DNA from: Acidobacteriota bacterium
GTDB lineage: Bacteria > Acidobacteriota > Vicinamibacteria > Vicinamibacterales > SCN-69-37
Length of the DNA: 64,000 nucleotides
Direction of reading: 5' to 3'
Assembly (NCBI GenBank): GCA_020853395.1
Contig: JADYYY010000003.1
Span: 1-64,000, forward strand
The translations under genes were made by a program, and so were the position numbers. Positions 12,089 through 21,664 of the stretch are shown piece after piece; positions within the stretch are counted from its first letter, which is position 1; the number at the start of each line of letters is the position of its first letter. The notes under the pieces are model-generated. The model worked only from the letters and a program-made list of their open reading frames with translations, was not told the origin of the DNA and made no database searches.

Positions 12089-13318
12089 GTGATTCGCGCC
12101 CTCGTCCGTGTTGGCGTGCCGCTTGCGGTTGTAGCCGTGGTGTCTATGCCTGCGACCGCGCAGGTCGCAGAACCGCCTGCCGCCTCCTCCGCGCCGTCCG
12201 AGGCGCTCGTCCGCTGGGGGCCGCTGTCGCTGCAGCCGAGGATTCGGCTCACCAACCTCGGCGTGGACACCAACGTCCTCAACAGCGCGGCCGCGGCGGC
12301 GCCGGCGCGCGACACGACCGCAACGCTCGTTCCCTCGCTCGAGACGTCGCTGCGCGTCGGCCGCACCGTGACGACCGGCACGACATCGGCGGAGATGGTC
12401 TACTTCCAGCGGTTTCGGACCCAACGCTCGTTCGCCGTCAGCCAGGAAGGACGGGTCGACGTGCTGCTGGCGCGCCTCACGCCGTTCGCGACGGCCGGCC
12501 GGGTCGTGACGCACCAGCGCCCAACGCTCGAGATCGATCAACGCGTCGAGCAGACGCGTGAGTCGCTCGGCGGCGGCGCCCGCGTCCGTCTCAGCGCGCG
12601 CACGGCCCTCACGCTCGTCCACGAACGCCAGCACGTGCGTTTCGACGACGGTGTCGACGACACGTTCGGCGCGCTCCTCGATCGTCGGATCACGCGCACG
12701 GCTGCGGCGATGAACGTGGATGTGACGCCGCTGACGTCGCTCGTCATTCGGGGAGAGTCGCAGCAGGATCGGTTCGACCGAGCCGCCGTGCGCGACAGCG
12801 ACAGCACGGCGATGCTGGCGGGCTTCGAGTTGAAGCCGTTCGCGCTCATCAGCGGCGTCGCGATGGTTGGCTATCGGCGCGTCGAGGCCCGAGATGCGCT
12901 GATGCCCGACTTCGCGGGCGTCGTTGCGAACGTCAACGCTTCCTATGTCTTGCGGGAGACGACGCTGGTCGCGGTGACGGCCGGGCGCGGCGTCGAGTAC
13001 TCCATCCAGAGCGAGGAGCCGTACTACGTCTCGACCGGCGGGACGGTGACGATCCGGCAGGCGCTCCGCCGGTGGGATGTGCTCGCACGGGCGGGGCGGC
13101 ACACCCTGCGCTATCGCGCACTGGAGGTCGCCGATGTCGCGGTGCGGCAAGGGAGCCGTCTCGACCGGCACGTTCTCTACGGAGCCGGCACGGGCGTCCG
13201 CCTCGGGACGTCGGCGCGAGTCGGTGTCGAGATCGCCTACGAACGGCGGGTATCGCCGGTCGCTTCTCGGCAGTATCACGGGTATCGAGCTGGGGGAACA
13301 GTGACGTATGGGTACTGA
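12089..13318 (+). CDS. Outer-membrane beta-barrel protein of the EPS locus
   Basis: A GTG at 12089 gives a 409-residue protein beginning with a typical signal peptide (cleavage after PATAQ). The same frame stays open upstream to 12020, but that extension lacks signal character. The mature part is rich in alternating hydrophobic/polar strands and ends in an aromatic residue (GTVTYGY), the classical C-terminal barrel signature. Similar barrels occur next to wza/wzc genes in EPS loci, where they may form or assist the outer-membrane pore. It overlaps the start of the next gene by 11 bp. Confidence 0.75.
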   Translation: MIRALVRVGVPLAVVAVVSMPATAQVAEPPAASSAPSEALVRWGPLSLQPRIRLTNLGVDTNVLNSAAAAAPARDTTATLVPSLETSLRVGRTVTTGTTSAEMVYFQRFRTQRSFAVSQEGRVDVLLARLTPFATAGRVVTHQRPTLEIDQRVEQTRESLGGGARVRLSARTALTLVHERQHVRFDDGVDDTFGALLDRRITRTAAAMNVDVTPLTSLVIRGESQQDRFDRAAVRDSDSTAMLAGFELKPFALISGVAMVGYRRVEARDALMPDFAGVVANVNASYVLRETTLVAVTAGRGVEYSIQSEEPYYVSTGGTVTIRQALRRWDVLARAGRHTLRYRALEVADVAVRQGSRLDRHVLYGAGTGVRLGTSARVGVEIAYERRVSPVASRQYHGYRAGGTVTYGY

Positions 13319-14126
13319 TCGTTGCCGCCGTCTCGTGCTGACGAGCGCGCTCGGCCTCTGGCTGGCCGCCGCCGTCACCGCACAGCAGGCGGCGTTCACC
13401 ATCGCGCCGCGCGATCAACTGAAGATCAGCGTGTGGAACGGCGGCGCCGCCGAGGATCTCTACTCGGGCACGTTCCCGGTGGACGCCGACGGCGCGTTCG
13501 AATATCCGACGCTGGGCCGGCTCAAAGCCGCCGGCCTGACGCCGCGCCAACTCGAGGCCGACCTCAAGACCCGCCTGGAGAAGTACCTGGTCGGTCCGCA
13601 GGTCACGATCGAGCTGGAGCAGTCCACCACCAAGAAGGTCGTGATCAACGGCGAAGTGCGGTCGCCGGGCGCGTACCAGTTCGGCGGCGACATGACGCTG
13701 TTCGAGGTGCTGACGCGCGCCGGGTCGCTCACGGAGGACGCCGCCGAGGAAGCGGTCGTGCACCGCGCGGCGCCGGCGACCGGCGATCCCGAATCTCTGC
13801 GCGTCGATCTCGCGGACCTGTTGAGCGGCCGATCGATGAAGAACAACTTGGTCCTGCGCGACGGCGACATCGTCGTCGTGCCGAAGTCGGACCCGGTGTT
13901 CGTCACCGGGTTCGTGCACACGCAGGGGCCGATCCGCGTGAAGCGCGACACGACCGTCTTGCAGGCGCTCTCGATGGCCGGCGGGCTCACCGACCGCGGC
14001 ACGACGCGCGGCATCAGGATTCAGCGCCTCGTGGACGGCAAGAAGAAGGACATTCCCGTGAAGGACATCAACGCCGACGTCGTTCGGCCCGGCGACACGC
14101 TCGTCGTGCCGGCCCGGATCTTCTGA
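13308..14126 (+). CDS. Polysaccharide export protein, Wza-like
   Basis: Wza-type proteins form the outer-membrane and periplasmic channel for capsule or EPS. This 272-residue protein has a signal peptide, the polysaccharide export (PES) domain with FTIAPRDQLKISVWNG at about residues 30-45, followed by two SLBB domains (VVINGEVRSPGAYQF and VFVTGFVHTQGPIRV). It has no lipobox cysteine. It overlaps the barrel gene and precedes the Wzc-like gene by 3 bp, a standard order for EPS assembly genes. Confidence 0.93.
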   Translation: MGTDRCRRLVLTSALGLWLAAAVTAQQAAFTIAPRDQLKISVWNGGAAEDLYSGTFPVDADGAFEYPTLGRLKAAGLTPRQLEADLKTRLEKYLVGPQVTIELEQSTTKKVVINGEVRSPGAYQFGGDMTLFEVLTRAGSLTEDAAEEAVVHRAAPATGDPESLRVDLADLLSGRSMKNNLVLRDGDIVVVPKSDPVFVTGFVHTQGPIRVKRDTTVLQALSMAGGLTDRGTTRGIRIQRLVDGKKKDIPVKDINADVVRPGDTLVVPARIF

Positions 14127-14129
14127 GTC

Positions 14130-16331
14130 ATGCCGACAAGACCTGCGACCTCCTCGCGACCCCGCTCTTCGGCCACGACGCCGCGCGCGCGCGGCACGTT
14201 CCAGATCGCCGACTACCTGCGCGTGCTGCATCGGCGCCGCTGGACGGCGGGGCTGGCCTTCCTCGCGGTGTTCGTGTACGGCGCGTTCAGCACGTTGAAG
14301 AAGACGCCGATCTACGAAGCCACGGTCCAGTTGCTGATCGAGAAAGACACGCGCCGCGCGACCTCGATCGACTCGGTGCTCGAGCAGACGACGTCCTACT
14401 ATGACGAGGACTTCTACCAGACGCAGTATCGCGTCCTGCAGAGCCGGGCGCTGGCGGCGCGCGCCGTCCCAGAGCTTGGCCTCACGCCCGCGGCGCAGGT
14501 GCCGGTCGGCGACGCGCCAGGGCTGATCGAGCGCGTACGCGGCTGGATTGGCGCACCGAAGAAGATTCCGCCTCCGCCGCCCGATGAGAACACGGCGCTG
14601 TCCGGGGCGACGAGCGCGCTGCTCGGCGGGCTGACGGTCGCGCCCGTCCGGAACACCCACCTCGTGGATCTGAAGTATCGATCCGCCGATCCCGAGTTCG
14701 CCGCCCGCGCGGCGAACGAGATCGCCGATCAATACATCCAGCAGACGCTCGAGGCCAGGTTCGCCGCGTCGAAGGAAGCGGCCGACTACCTGACGGGACA
14801 GCTCGAGGAGCAGCGGAAGCGAGTGGCCGAGAGCGAGCGGGCGCTGCAGGACTATCAGGAACAGCACAACGCCGTGGGCGTCGACGATCGCCAGAACGTC
14901 ATCGTGCAGCGGCAGGCGAATCTCAACGCCGAGCTGACGAAGGCTCGCGTGGAGCGCATCGAGAAGGAACAGCTCTACAAGCAGCTCTCAACGCTGCAGG
15001 GCGACTGGGCCGCCCTCGAGACGTTCCCGCCGGTGATGAACAACGAGTTCGTCCAGACGCTGAAGAAGCAGCTCGATCAGGCGCGGCAGCAGAAGGGCCA
15101 GCTCGCGGCCCGCTACCGCGAGGGCGCACCGCAGATGGTGCAGATCGACGGGCAGATCCAATCGATCGAGGCCAAGATCCGGCTGGAGATCGAGAAGGTC
15201 GTGCAGTCGGTCAAGAACGACTATCTCGCCGCGCAGGGCCGCGAGCAGCAGTTCGGCCAGGCGCTGGCCTCGCAGACGGCCGAGGCCGTGCAACTGAACC
15301 GGAAGGGCGCCGAATACGCCGCGCTGAAGGACGAAGCGGCGAGCGCGCGGCGGTTGTACGAGACGCTCCTCCAGAAGGCGAACGAGACCGGCGTGTCGGG
15401 CGAGTTCAAGGGCACGAACATCAGGGTCGTCGACCGCGCCGAAGTGCCGCGCACGCCCGTGCTGCCGAACACGAAGCGCGATCTCATCGTGGCCGTGCTC
15501 ATGGGCCTCGGGCTCGCCGCCGGGCTGGCGTTCGGGTTCGAGTACCTCGACAGCCGCATTCGCACGCCCGACGAGATCAAGGAGCACCTCGGCCTGCCGT
15601 TCCTGGGACTGGTGCCGGCCATGCCGGCCGCGGACGGCATGGCGCCGCTGCTCTCCGACAACGCGCCGCCGAGCTTCGCCGAAGCCGTGCGGGCCGTGCG
15701 GACCGCGGTCGTCTTCTCGTCGGCGGAGGAAGGCGCGCGCACGGTCGTGGTGACGAGCACCGCGCCAGGCGAAGGCAAGACCTGCGTCTCGTCGAACCTG
15801 GCCGTGGCGCTCGCGCAGGCGGGGCAGCGGACGCTCGTCATCGACGGCGACATGCGCCGGCCGCGCATCCACGAGGTGTTCGACTGCCTGCAGGAACCGG
15901 GGCTGTCGAACGTGCTCGTCGGCACCACGGATCTGCGCGTCGCGACCTGCCGCACGTCGGTGCCCAACCTGTTCGTGCTCTCCGCGGGGCACATTCCGCC
16001 CAACCCGGCCGAGCTGCTCGGGTCCGCCAGATTCCACGAGATCATCGAGGAACTGCGCGGGCAGTTCGACTGGATCATCGTGGATGCGCCGCCCGTGATG
16101 GCCGTGACCGACGCCGTCGTCGTCGCGAACGCGGCGTGGGGCGTCGTGTTCGTGGTCGGCGCGGAGATGACGTCCCGGCGGCACGCGGCGGTCGCGATCG
16201 AGCAGCTCGCGGCGGCGCGCGCCTACTTCATCGGTGCCGTCCTCAATCGTGCCGACGTGCAGCGGCACGGCTACTACTACTCGACGTACTACCGGAAGGA
16301 CTACAAGCAGTCGTACGTGCAGACGCACTGA
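14130..16331 (+). CDS. Wzc-like polysaccharide co-polymerase with tyrosine-kinase domain
   Basis: The 733-residue protein joins a Wzz/PCP domain to a BY-kinase. Membrane segments lie near residue 45 and near 455-475 and flank a long periplasmic coiled-coil part. The cytoplasmic kinase has Walker A APGEGKT (about 546-552), Walker A' LVIDGDMRRP (about 570) and WIIVDAPPV. The C-terminus is a tyrosine cluster (HGYYYSTYYRKDYKQSY), the autophosphorylation tail. Cycles of phosphorylation control polymer length and export with Wza. It is the last gene before the terminator at 16392. Confidence 0.95.
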   Translation: MPTRPATSSRPRSSATTPRARGTFQIADYLRVLHRRRWTAGLAFLAVFVYGAFSTLKKTPIYEATVQLLIEKDTRRATSIDSVLEQTTSYYDEDFYQTQYRVLQSRALAARAVPELGLTPAAQVPVGDAPGLIERVRGWIGAPKKIPPPPPDENTALSGATSALLGGLTVAPVRNTHLVDLKYRSADPEFAARAANEIADQYIQQTLEARFAASKEAADYLTGQLEEQRKRVAESERALQDYQEQHNAVGVDDRQNVIVQRQANLNAELTKARVERIEKEQLYKQLSTLQGDWAALETFPPVMNNEFVQTLKKQLDQARQQKGQLAARYREGAPQMVQIDGQIQSIEAKIRLEIEKVVQSVKNDYLAAQGREQQFGQALASQTAEAVQLNRKGAEYAALKDEAASARRLYETLLQKANETGVSGEFKGTNIRVVDRAEVPRTPVLPNTKRDLIVAVLMGLGLAAGLAFGFEYLDSRIRTPDEIKEHLGLPFLGLVPAMPAADGMAPLLSDNAPPSFAEAVRAVRTAVVFSSAEEGARTVVVTSTAPGEGKTCVSSNLAVALAQAGQRTLVIDGDMRRPRIHEVFDCLQEPGLSNVLVGTTDLRVATCRTSVPNLFVLSAGHIPPNPAELLGSARFHEIIEELRGQFDWIIVDAPPVMAVTDAVVVANAAWGVVFVVGAEMTSRRHAAVAIEQLAAARAYFIGAVLNRADVQRHGYYYSTYYRKDYKQSYVQTH

Positions 16332-16391
16332 GGCGCGTGCGTCGCGCGCTGACGCCGCACCGCCTCGGTATCGTCCCACCGTGTGAGGTCA

Positions 16392-16425
16392 CGAGCCGGC
16401 CGGCAAGGCCGGCTCGTTCTCTTTC
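16392..16425 (+). terminator. Strong intrinsic terminator after the EPS assembly genes
   Basis: CGAGCCGGCC (16392-16401) pairs perfectly with GGCCGGCTCG (16407-16416) around a 5-base loop, followed by TTCTCTTT. It separates the regulator/export block from the glycosyltransferase array and would be a natural crossing point for an antiterminating NusG paralogue. Confidence 0.8.
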
Positions 16426-16490
16426 GTGTCCATCACTCATCGTCACGATCCACGGCGCGAGAGCCGCGCGGCGCGCGGCTTCCCCACACC

Positions 16491-17795
16491 ATGACGCGCG
16501 TGCTCGTGGGGACGTCGGCATACAACGCGCACGTCCAACACATGGCGCTCAGCCTGCACGAGCACGGGCGCCTGCTGGAGTACGTGACGAGCGGGTTGGA
16601 TTGCTTCGATCGAGGCCCGGCCCGGCTGGCGCGGCGCGCGCTCAGCGCGGCCGCGCCGGGGGTGAGCCGCGAGTTGGAGCGCCGCACGCCGCTCGTGCCC
16701 TGCGCGGCGGTGCGCACGCGTTGGCGTTGGGAGCTGCCGCGCGTGGCGGTCCGCCGGCTCGGGGCGCGGCGGCTCGAGGACTGGTGGTGGGAGCGGAGCG
16801 AGCGGGCGCTCGATCGGTACTGCGCGGCGCGCCTCGTCTCGTCCGACGCCGGCGCATTCCTCGGCGTGGAACATGGCGCGCTCGCCACCCTGGAAGCTGC
16901 TGCCCGTGCCCGCAAGCCGGGCATCGTCGCGTTCCTCAGCCCGCATCGCTGCGCGAGAGAACAGTGGGTCGAACCCGAATACGCGCACGACCCGTTGCTG
17001 CGAACGCCAGTCGATGCGGTGCTCGCCGCGCGCAACGCCCGTCGTGACGCCATCCGCGATGCCGAGGCTGCGGCGGCCGCCTGGATCGTCGCCGGATCGG
17101 CCTTCACGGCGCGGACGCTCGTCGCTGCCGGCGTGCCGGCCGAAAAGCTGCTCGTCGTCGCGCCCGGCGGCCCCGAGCCGATCGATCCGTCGGCCCTGCC
17201 GGCGTCGCCTCCGCGGACATGCCGGTTCCTGCACGTCGGCAACGCCGCCGTGCACAAAGGGACGCACCTGCTCCTGAAGGCATGGCGACAGGTGGCTCGT
17301 CCGGGCCTCGAGTTGCATCTCTACGGGCAGACGACGTTGCCAGCCGCCGTGCTCGCGAAGGCGAAGGCGGCGCCTGGGGGCGACGCGATCGTGGCGCACG
17401 GTGCGGTACCTGCTGCGACGCTGCCGGCGATCTATCGTGAGGCGAGCGTGCTGGTCTTTCCCACGCTCTGCGATGGGTTCGGGCTGGTCGTGGCGGAGGC
17501 GCTCGCCAACGGGCTGCCGGTGATCACGACGGCCAACGCGGGCGCTGCCGACCTGATCGTCGAGGGGCAGAACGGGTTCGTGATTCCCGCGGCGGACGTC
17601 GAGGCGCTCGCCGAGGCCCTGCGTTGGAGCGCCGACCATCCCGACGAGCTGTTCGCCATGCGCCGCTTCGCGCTGGCGTCCGCCGCGCGCCGGACATGGG
17701 CGGACTTCCGCGCGGACTTCTGGCGCACCGTCTCGCCGGCCATCGACAACTCCTCGTGCACGGTCCAGGCCGCGCGTATCAGGGCCTCGGCCTGA
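16491..17795 (+). CDS. Glycosyltransferase family 4
   Basis: The 434-residue protein (ATG 16491, MTRVLVGTSAYN) has a GT-B fold. The C-terminal half carries CRFLHVGNAAVHKG and the nucleotide-sugar site FPTLCDGFGLVVAEALANGLPVI, with the E-x7-E type pattern of GT4 enzymes. It most likely adds one sugar to the lipid-linked EPS repeat in the cytoplasm. The donor cannot be read from the sequence. It is the first gene after the terminator, 2 bp before the next transferase. Confidence 0.88.
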   Translation: MTRVLVGTSAYNAHVQHMALSLHEHGRLLEYVTSGLDCFDRGPARLARRALSAAAPGVSRELERRTPLVPCAAVRTRWRWELPRVAVRRLGARRLEDWWWERSERALDRYCAARLVSSDAGAFLGVEHGALATLEAAARARKPGIVAFLSPHRCAREQWVEPEYAHDPLLRTPVDAVLAARNARRDAIRDAEAAAAAWIVAGSAFTARTLVAAGVPAEKLLVVAPGGPEPIDPSALPASPPRTCRFLHVGNAAVHKGTHLLLKAWRQVARPGLELHLYGQTTLPAAVLAKAKAAPGGDAIVAHGAVPAATLPAIYREASVLVFPTLCDGFGLVVAEALANGLPVITTANAGAADLIVEGQNGFVIPAADVEALAEALRWSADHPDELFAMRRFALASAARRTWADFRADFWRTVSPAIDNSSCTVQAARIRASA

Positions 17796-17797
17796 CC

Positions 17798-19078
17798 ATG
17801 ACGAGTCGCCGCGTCTGCATCGTGACTCCCGCGTACCTCGCGTCGACGCCGCGCGTCGTCCGAGAAGCCGATGCTTTGGCGGCCGCCGGATACCGCGTGC
17901 GCGTTGTCTTCACGCAGGGACCGATCGAACGGCTCCGGGCGTTCGACGACGCGCTCATCGCGGAGAGGGCGTGGCGTGCCGACGCGTTCAAGTGGTCCGC
18001 GGATCGAGCCGCCGAGCGGCGAGCCTTTCAGTTGACGGGCGTTCGTCACCGCGTTGCACGCTGCCTGTCGCCCGGCCCCTTCGACCTGCCCGGACTCGCG
18101 GAGCGCGGGGAAGGGCGCATCTACCCCGAGTTGGCGCGGCTGGCCGCGCGTGAACCTGCCGATTTGTTCATCGGGCACTATCCCGCCGGTCTGGCGGCGG
18201 CGGCCTGGGCCGCTCGCCGGCACGCCGCACGGCTCGGATACGACGTCGAGGATTTGCACGCCGACATCGTGCCGGATGCGCCGGAATGGCAACGACCCCG
18301 CGCGCGGATCCTCACGGTGGAGCGTCGCTACGTGCCGGCGTGCGTGCACTTGACCGCCGCGTCAGGGCCGATGGCGGACGCGTTCGCGGCACGCTACGGA
18401 ACGGCGCGGCCCGTCGTGGTCCACAACTGTCATCCCTGGGCGGAACGCGCCGCGATGGACGGCCGCGTGATCGATCGCACGGGGGCCGAGTTGTCGCTGT
18501 TCTGGTTCTCGCAGACGATCGGGCAGGATCGTGGCATCCAGGATGCCATCCGTGCCATGGGTCGGGTTCGTCGCCTCGTGCAGATCCACCTTCGCGGCTC
18601 GATTGACGACGGGGTGCGACGGACGCTGCTCGAGGTGGCGAGCGCCGCGGGAGTCGGCGCGCGAGTCCATTTCCATCCGCCGTGTGCACCGCGCGATCTT
18701 CTGTCGCGTGCCGCCGAACACGACGTCGGGCTCGCCCTCGAAGTGGGCGACAGTCTGAACAAACGATTGACGGTGTCGAACAAGCTGTTTCTGTATCTCA
18801 CGGCGGGGCTCGCCGTGGCGGCCACGGACGTTCCGGGCCAGCAGGGCGTTGCCGACACCGTTCCGGCTGCCGTCGCGACGTACAGCGCAGGCGACATCGG
18901 CGCGCTCGGTCAGTTGCTGGACGGCTGGGCGTCCGATCCGGATCGGTTGTCCGCGGCAACGCGTGCGGCGCTCGACGCGGCGCGCACGCGGTGGAACATG
19001 GAAGCCGAAGCGGAGTCGCTCGTCCGGGCCGTCGGGCAGTGCTTCACGCCCGGCGTACCGGCGGCCGTTCATGCCTGA
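17798..19078 (+). CDS. Glycosyltransferase, GT4-like
   Basis: The ATG at 17798 (MTSRRVCIVTP) starts a 426-residue GT-B type protein; longer in-frame starts give no glycosyltransferase-like sequence. The N-terminal Rossmann half begins VCIVTPAYLASTPRVVREADAL. The C-terminal half has LSLFWFSQTIGQDRG and LTVSNKLFLYLTAGLAVAATD, the acceptor-independent donor-site pattern. Specificity is unknown. It ends inside the first codons of the next gene (8-bp overlap). Confidence 0.82.
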   Translation: MTSRRVCIVTPAYLASTPRVVREADALAAAGYRVRVVFTQGPIERLRAFDDALIAERAWRADAFKWSADRAAERRAFQLTGVRHRVARCLSPGPFDLPGLAERGEGRIYPELARLAAREPADLFIGHYPAGLAAAAWAARRHAARLGYDVEDLHADIVPDAPEWQRPRARILTVERRYVPACVHLTAASGPMADAFAARYGTARPVVVHNCHPWAERAAMDGRVIDRTGAELSLFWFSQTIGQDRGIQDAIRAMGRVRRLVQIHLRGSIDDGVRRTLLEVASAAGVGARVHFHPPCAPRDLLSRAAEHDVGLALEVGDSLNKRLTVSNKLFLYLTAGLAVAATDVPGQQGVADTVPAAVATYSAGDIGALGQLLDGWASDPDRLSAATRAALDAARTRWNMEAEAESLVRAVGQCFTPGVPAAVHA

Positions 19079-20399
19079 CGTGCGCAACGTCCTGCTGATC
19101 ACGCCGCACTTTCCGCCGGATGCGTCGGCCGCCGCGCATCGCGTGCGCCTGCTCGCGCCGTACCTGCCGAAGTACGGGTGGCAGCCCACGGTCCTCACTT
19201 GTCGTGAGGACGCGTACGAAGGCGCCCTCGATCCGGCGCTCGCGGCGTTCGTCCCGGCGTCGCTGCGCGTCGTGCGCGCGCCGGCGTGGCCGGTGCGATT
19301 GACCCGCTCGGTCGGCATCGGCGACCTGGGGCTGCGCAGTTTCGCCGGGCTGCGGCGCGCGGCGTCGGCGCTGTGCGCGAGCGAGCCGTTCGATGCGGCG
19401 TTCATCACGATCTTTCCGAGCTACACCGCGCTGCTCGGACCGTGGCTCACGCGCCGGTTCCGCGTCCCGTTCATCCTCGACTATCAGGATCCCTGGGTGA
19501 GCGCCTGGGGCGCGGAGGTGGGTGGGCGTCCCGACGGCGGCGTCGACGTGAAGAGCCGGCTCAGCCGGACGTTGGCGGGATGGCTCGAACCTCGCGTGGT
19601 GAAGGCCGCGGCCGCGATCACGGCCGTGTCAGCCGGCACGTTCGAGCCGGTGCTGCGCCGCAACCCCGACATCCAGCCGATCACCGAGGCGATCCCGCTC
19701 GGCGCCGAGCCGCAGGACTTTTGCCAGGAATGGTCCCCGCGTGTGGCGTTGCCCTTCGATCCGGCCGATGGGCAGCTCCATGTCTGTTATACGGGCACGA
19801 TGCTGCCGCTCGGCCGTGAAACGTTGCGGGCCGTGCTGGCTGCCGTCGCGCGCGTGCGCGACGAACGGCCGGCGCTCTACACGCGCCTGCGGCTGCACTT
19901 CATCGGGACGAGCAACCAGAGCGTCGCGGCCGAGACGTATCGCGTGCTGCCGATCGCGCGCGAACTGGGCGTCGCCGACGTGGTCGACGAACAGCCCGCG
20001 CGCCTGCCGTACTCGGCCATCGTGCAGGTGCAGCAGCATGCCGGTGCGCTGCTGGCGCTCGGCAGCAGCGAGCCGCACTACACCGCGAGCAAGATTTTTC
20101 CGTTGCTGCTGGCGCGGCGGCCCCTGCTCGCCGTCTATCACGAGGCCAGCACGGTGGCCGACGTGCTCGGCGCGATCGGCCCATCGCGCGCCGTGGCGCT
20201 CGTCACGTATGGCGATGACGTGCGCGCGGCGGCGCGCATCGGGGCGATCTACGACCGGCTGCTCGAGGTGCTGGACGAGGCCGCGTCGCCGGGACCTGCG
20301 CGCATGGATCTCTCGGGGCTGGGCGACTACTGGGCCGAAGCGCTCGCCGGCCGCCTGGCGCGCGTGCTCGATCGGGTCGTCGACGCGAGGGCGGCGTGA
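19071..20399 (+). CDS. Glycosyltransferase, GT4-like
   Basis: The ATG at 19071 (MPDVRNVLLITPHFPPDAS) starts a 442-residue protein with the N-terminal pattern of WcaI/WbuB-type GT4 enzymes (ITPHFPPD). FILDYQDPWVSAWG and the C-terminal TASKIFPLLLARRPLLAVYHEAS segment support the GT-B fold. The 8-bp overlap with the previous gene and a 4-bp overlap with the next show strong coupling. The substrate is unknown. Confidence 0.83.
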   Translation: MPDVRNVLLITPHFPPDASAAAHRVRLLAPYLPKYGWQPTVLTCREDAYEGALDPALAAFVPASLRVVRAPAWPVRLTRSVGIGDLGLRSFAGLRRAASALCASEPFDAAFITIFPSYTALLGPWLTRRFRVPFILDYQDPWVSAWGAEVGGRPDGGVDVKSRLSRTLAGWLEPRVVKAAAAITAVSAGTFEPVLRRNPDIQPITEAIPLGAEPQDFCQEWSPRVALPFDPADGQLHVCYTGTMLPLGRETLRAVLAAVARVRDERPALYTRLRLHFIGTSNQSVAAETYRVLPIARELGVADVVDEQPARLPYSAIVQVQQHAGALLALGSSEPHYTASKIFPLLLARRPLLAVYHEASTVADVLGAIGPSRAVALVTYGDDVRAAARIGAIYDRLLEVLDEAASPGPARMDLSGLGDYWAEALAGRLARVLDRVVDARAA

Positions 20400-21664
20400 C
20401 GGCGATCGCCGCGCCCCTTCGCGTCGGCATCCTCGCGACGCATCCGATCCAGTACTACGCGCCGTGGTACCGAGCCCTCGATCGGTTGCTGGATCTCGAG
20501 GTGCTGTTCAGTCACCGCCAGACACCCGAAGGCCAGGCCCGCGCCGGTTTCGGCGTCGAGTTCGACTGGGATGTCCCGGTGCTCGACGGCTACCGACACA
20601 CGTTCCTGCGCAACGTCGCGCGCCGTCCTGACGTGGGGGCCTTCTGGGGCTGCAACACGCCGGACGTCGGCCGGATCATCGCGGCGCGGCGATTCGATGC
20701 CGTCATCGTCCATGGCTGGGCGACGTTGAGCTACTGGCAGGCGATGATCGCCTGCTGGCGCACCGGCACGCCGCTCATCGTCCGCGGCGATTCCACGCTG
20801 GCGATGCCGCGTCCCGGATGGTGGCGGGCGCTGAAGGCGCCTGCTTTTCGGCTGTTCATTCCCCGCTTCGACGCCTACCTCGTCGTCGGGGCGCGCGCGA
20901 AGGAGTACCTCACGCACTACGGGGCGCGTGACGATCGGTGCTTCGATGCGCCGCACGCGGTGGACAACGCGTTCTTCGCCGAGCGTGCCGACCGGCTTCG
21001 TGAGGATCGCGCCGGCCTCCGCCGCGCCTTCGGGTTGCCGGAAGACGGTGTCGTCCTGCTGTTCGCCGGCCGGCTGGTCGACATGAAGCAGCCGATGACG
21101 TTCGTCGAGGCCGTCGCCGGTCTGACGGCGCGCCACCGCGGCGTGGCGGCGCTCGTGGCGGGCGATGGCCCGCTGCGGGCGGCGCTCGAAGCACGCGTCG
21201 CCCGCGAAGCGTTGCCGATACGCGTTGCGGGGTTCCTGAACCAAACCGAGATGGCGCGCGCCTACGCGGCGGCCGATGTGCTGGTGCTGCCGTCCGACGG
21301 CCGCGAGACCTGGGGCCTCGTCGTCAACGAAGCGATGGCGTGCGGGCTGCCCGCGGTCGTGAGCGATCGCGTGGGGTGCGCGGCGGATCTGGTGCGTGCG
21401 GACGAGACGGGCGCGGTGTTCCGCTTCGGGTCCGTGTCGGACTTGACCAGACGCCTCGAGCCCATCGTGCTCGACGCGTCGTACCGCGATCGGTTGGGGC
21501 GACAGGCTCGCGCGCACATCGCGCGATGGGACGTCTCGATCGCCGCCGCCGGCACGGTGCAGGCCGTCCGCGTCGTACGCGCGCGGCGCGCCGGTGAGGC
21601 GTCGCGCTCGTCGGGGGCCGAGGTGACGGCGCACCAGGCGGCGCGAGGCAGGAGCTCGCGGTGA
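20396..21664 (+). CDS. Glycosyltransferase family 4
   Basis: The GTG at 20396 overlaps the previous stop (GTGA) and gives 422 residues. The protein opens RVGILATHPIQYYAPWYRAL, a pattern seen in GT4 enzymes of polysaccharide loci. The donor-binding half shows VVLLFAGRLVDMKQP and VLPSDGRETWGLVVNEAMACG. The last 30 residues are basic and low-complexity. It transfers an unknown sugar in EPS repeat assembly. Confidence 0.9.
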   Translation: MTAIAAPLRVGILATHPIQYYAPWYRALDRLLDLEVLFSHRQTPEGQARAGFGVEFDWDVPVLDGYRHTFLRNVARRPDVGAFWGCNTPDVGRIIAARRFDAVIVHGWATLSYWQAMIACWRTGTPLIVRGDSTLAMPRPGWWRALKAPAFRLFIPRFDAYLVVGARAKEYLTHYGARDDRCFDAPHAVDNAFFAERADRLREDRAGLRRAFGLPEDGVVLLFAGRLVDMKQPMTFVEAVAGLTARHRGVAALVAGDGPLRAALEARVAREALPIRVAGFLNQTEMARAYAAADVLVLPSDGRETWGLVVNEAMACGLPAVVSDRVGCAADLVRADETGAVFRFGSVSDLTRRLEPIVLDASYRDRLGRQARAHIARWDVSIAAAGTVQAVRVVRARRAGEASRSSGAEVTAHQAARGRSSR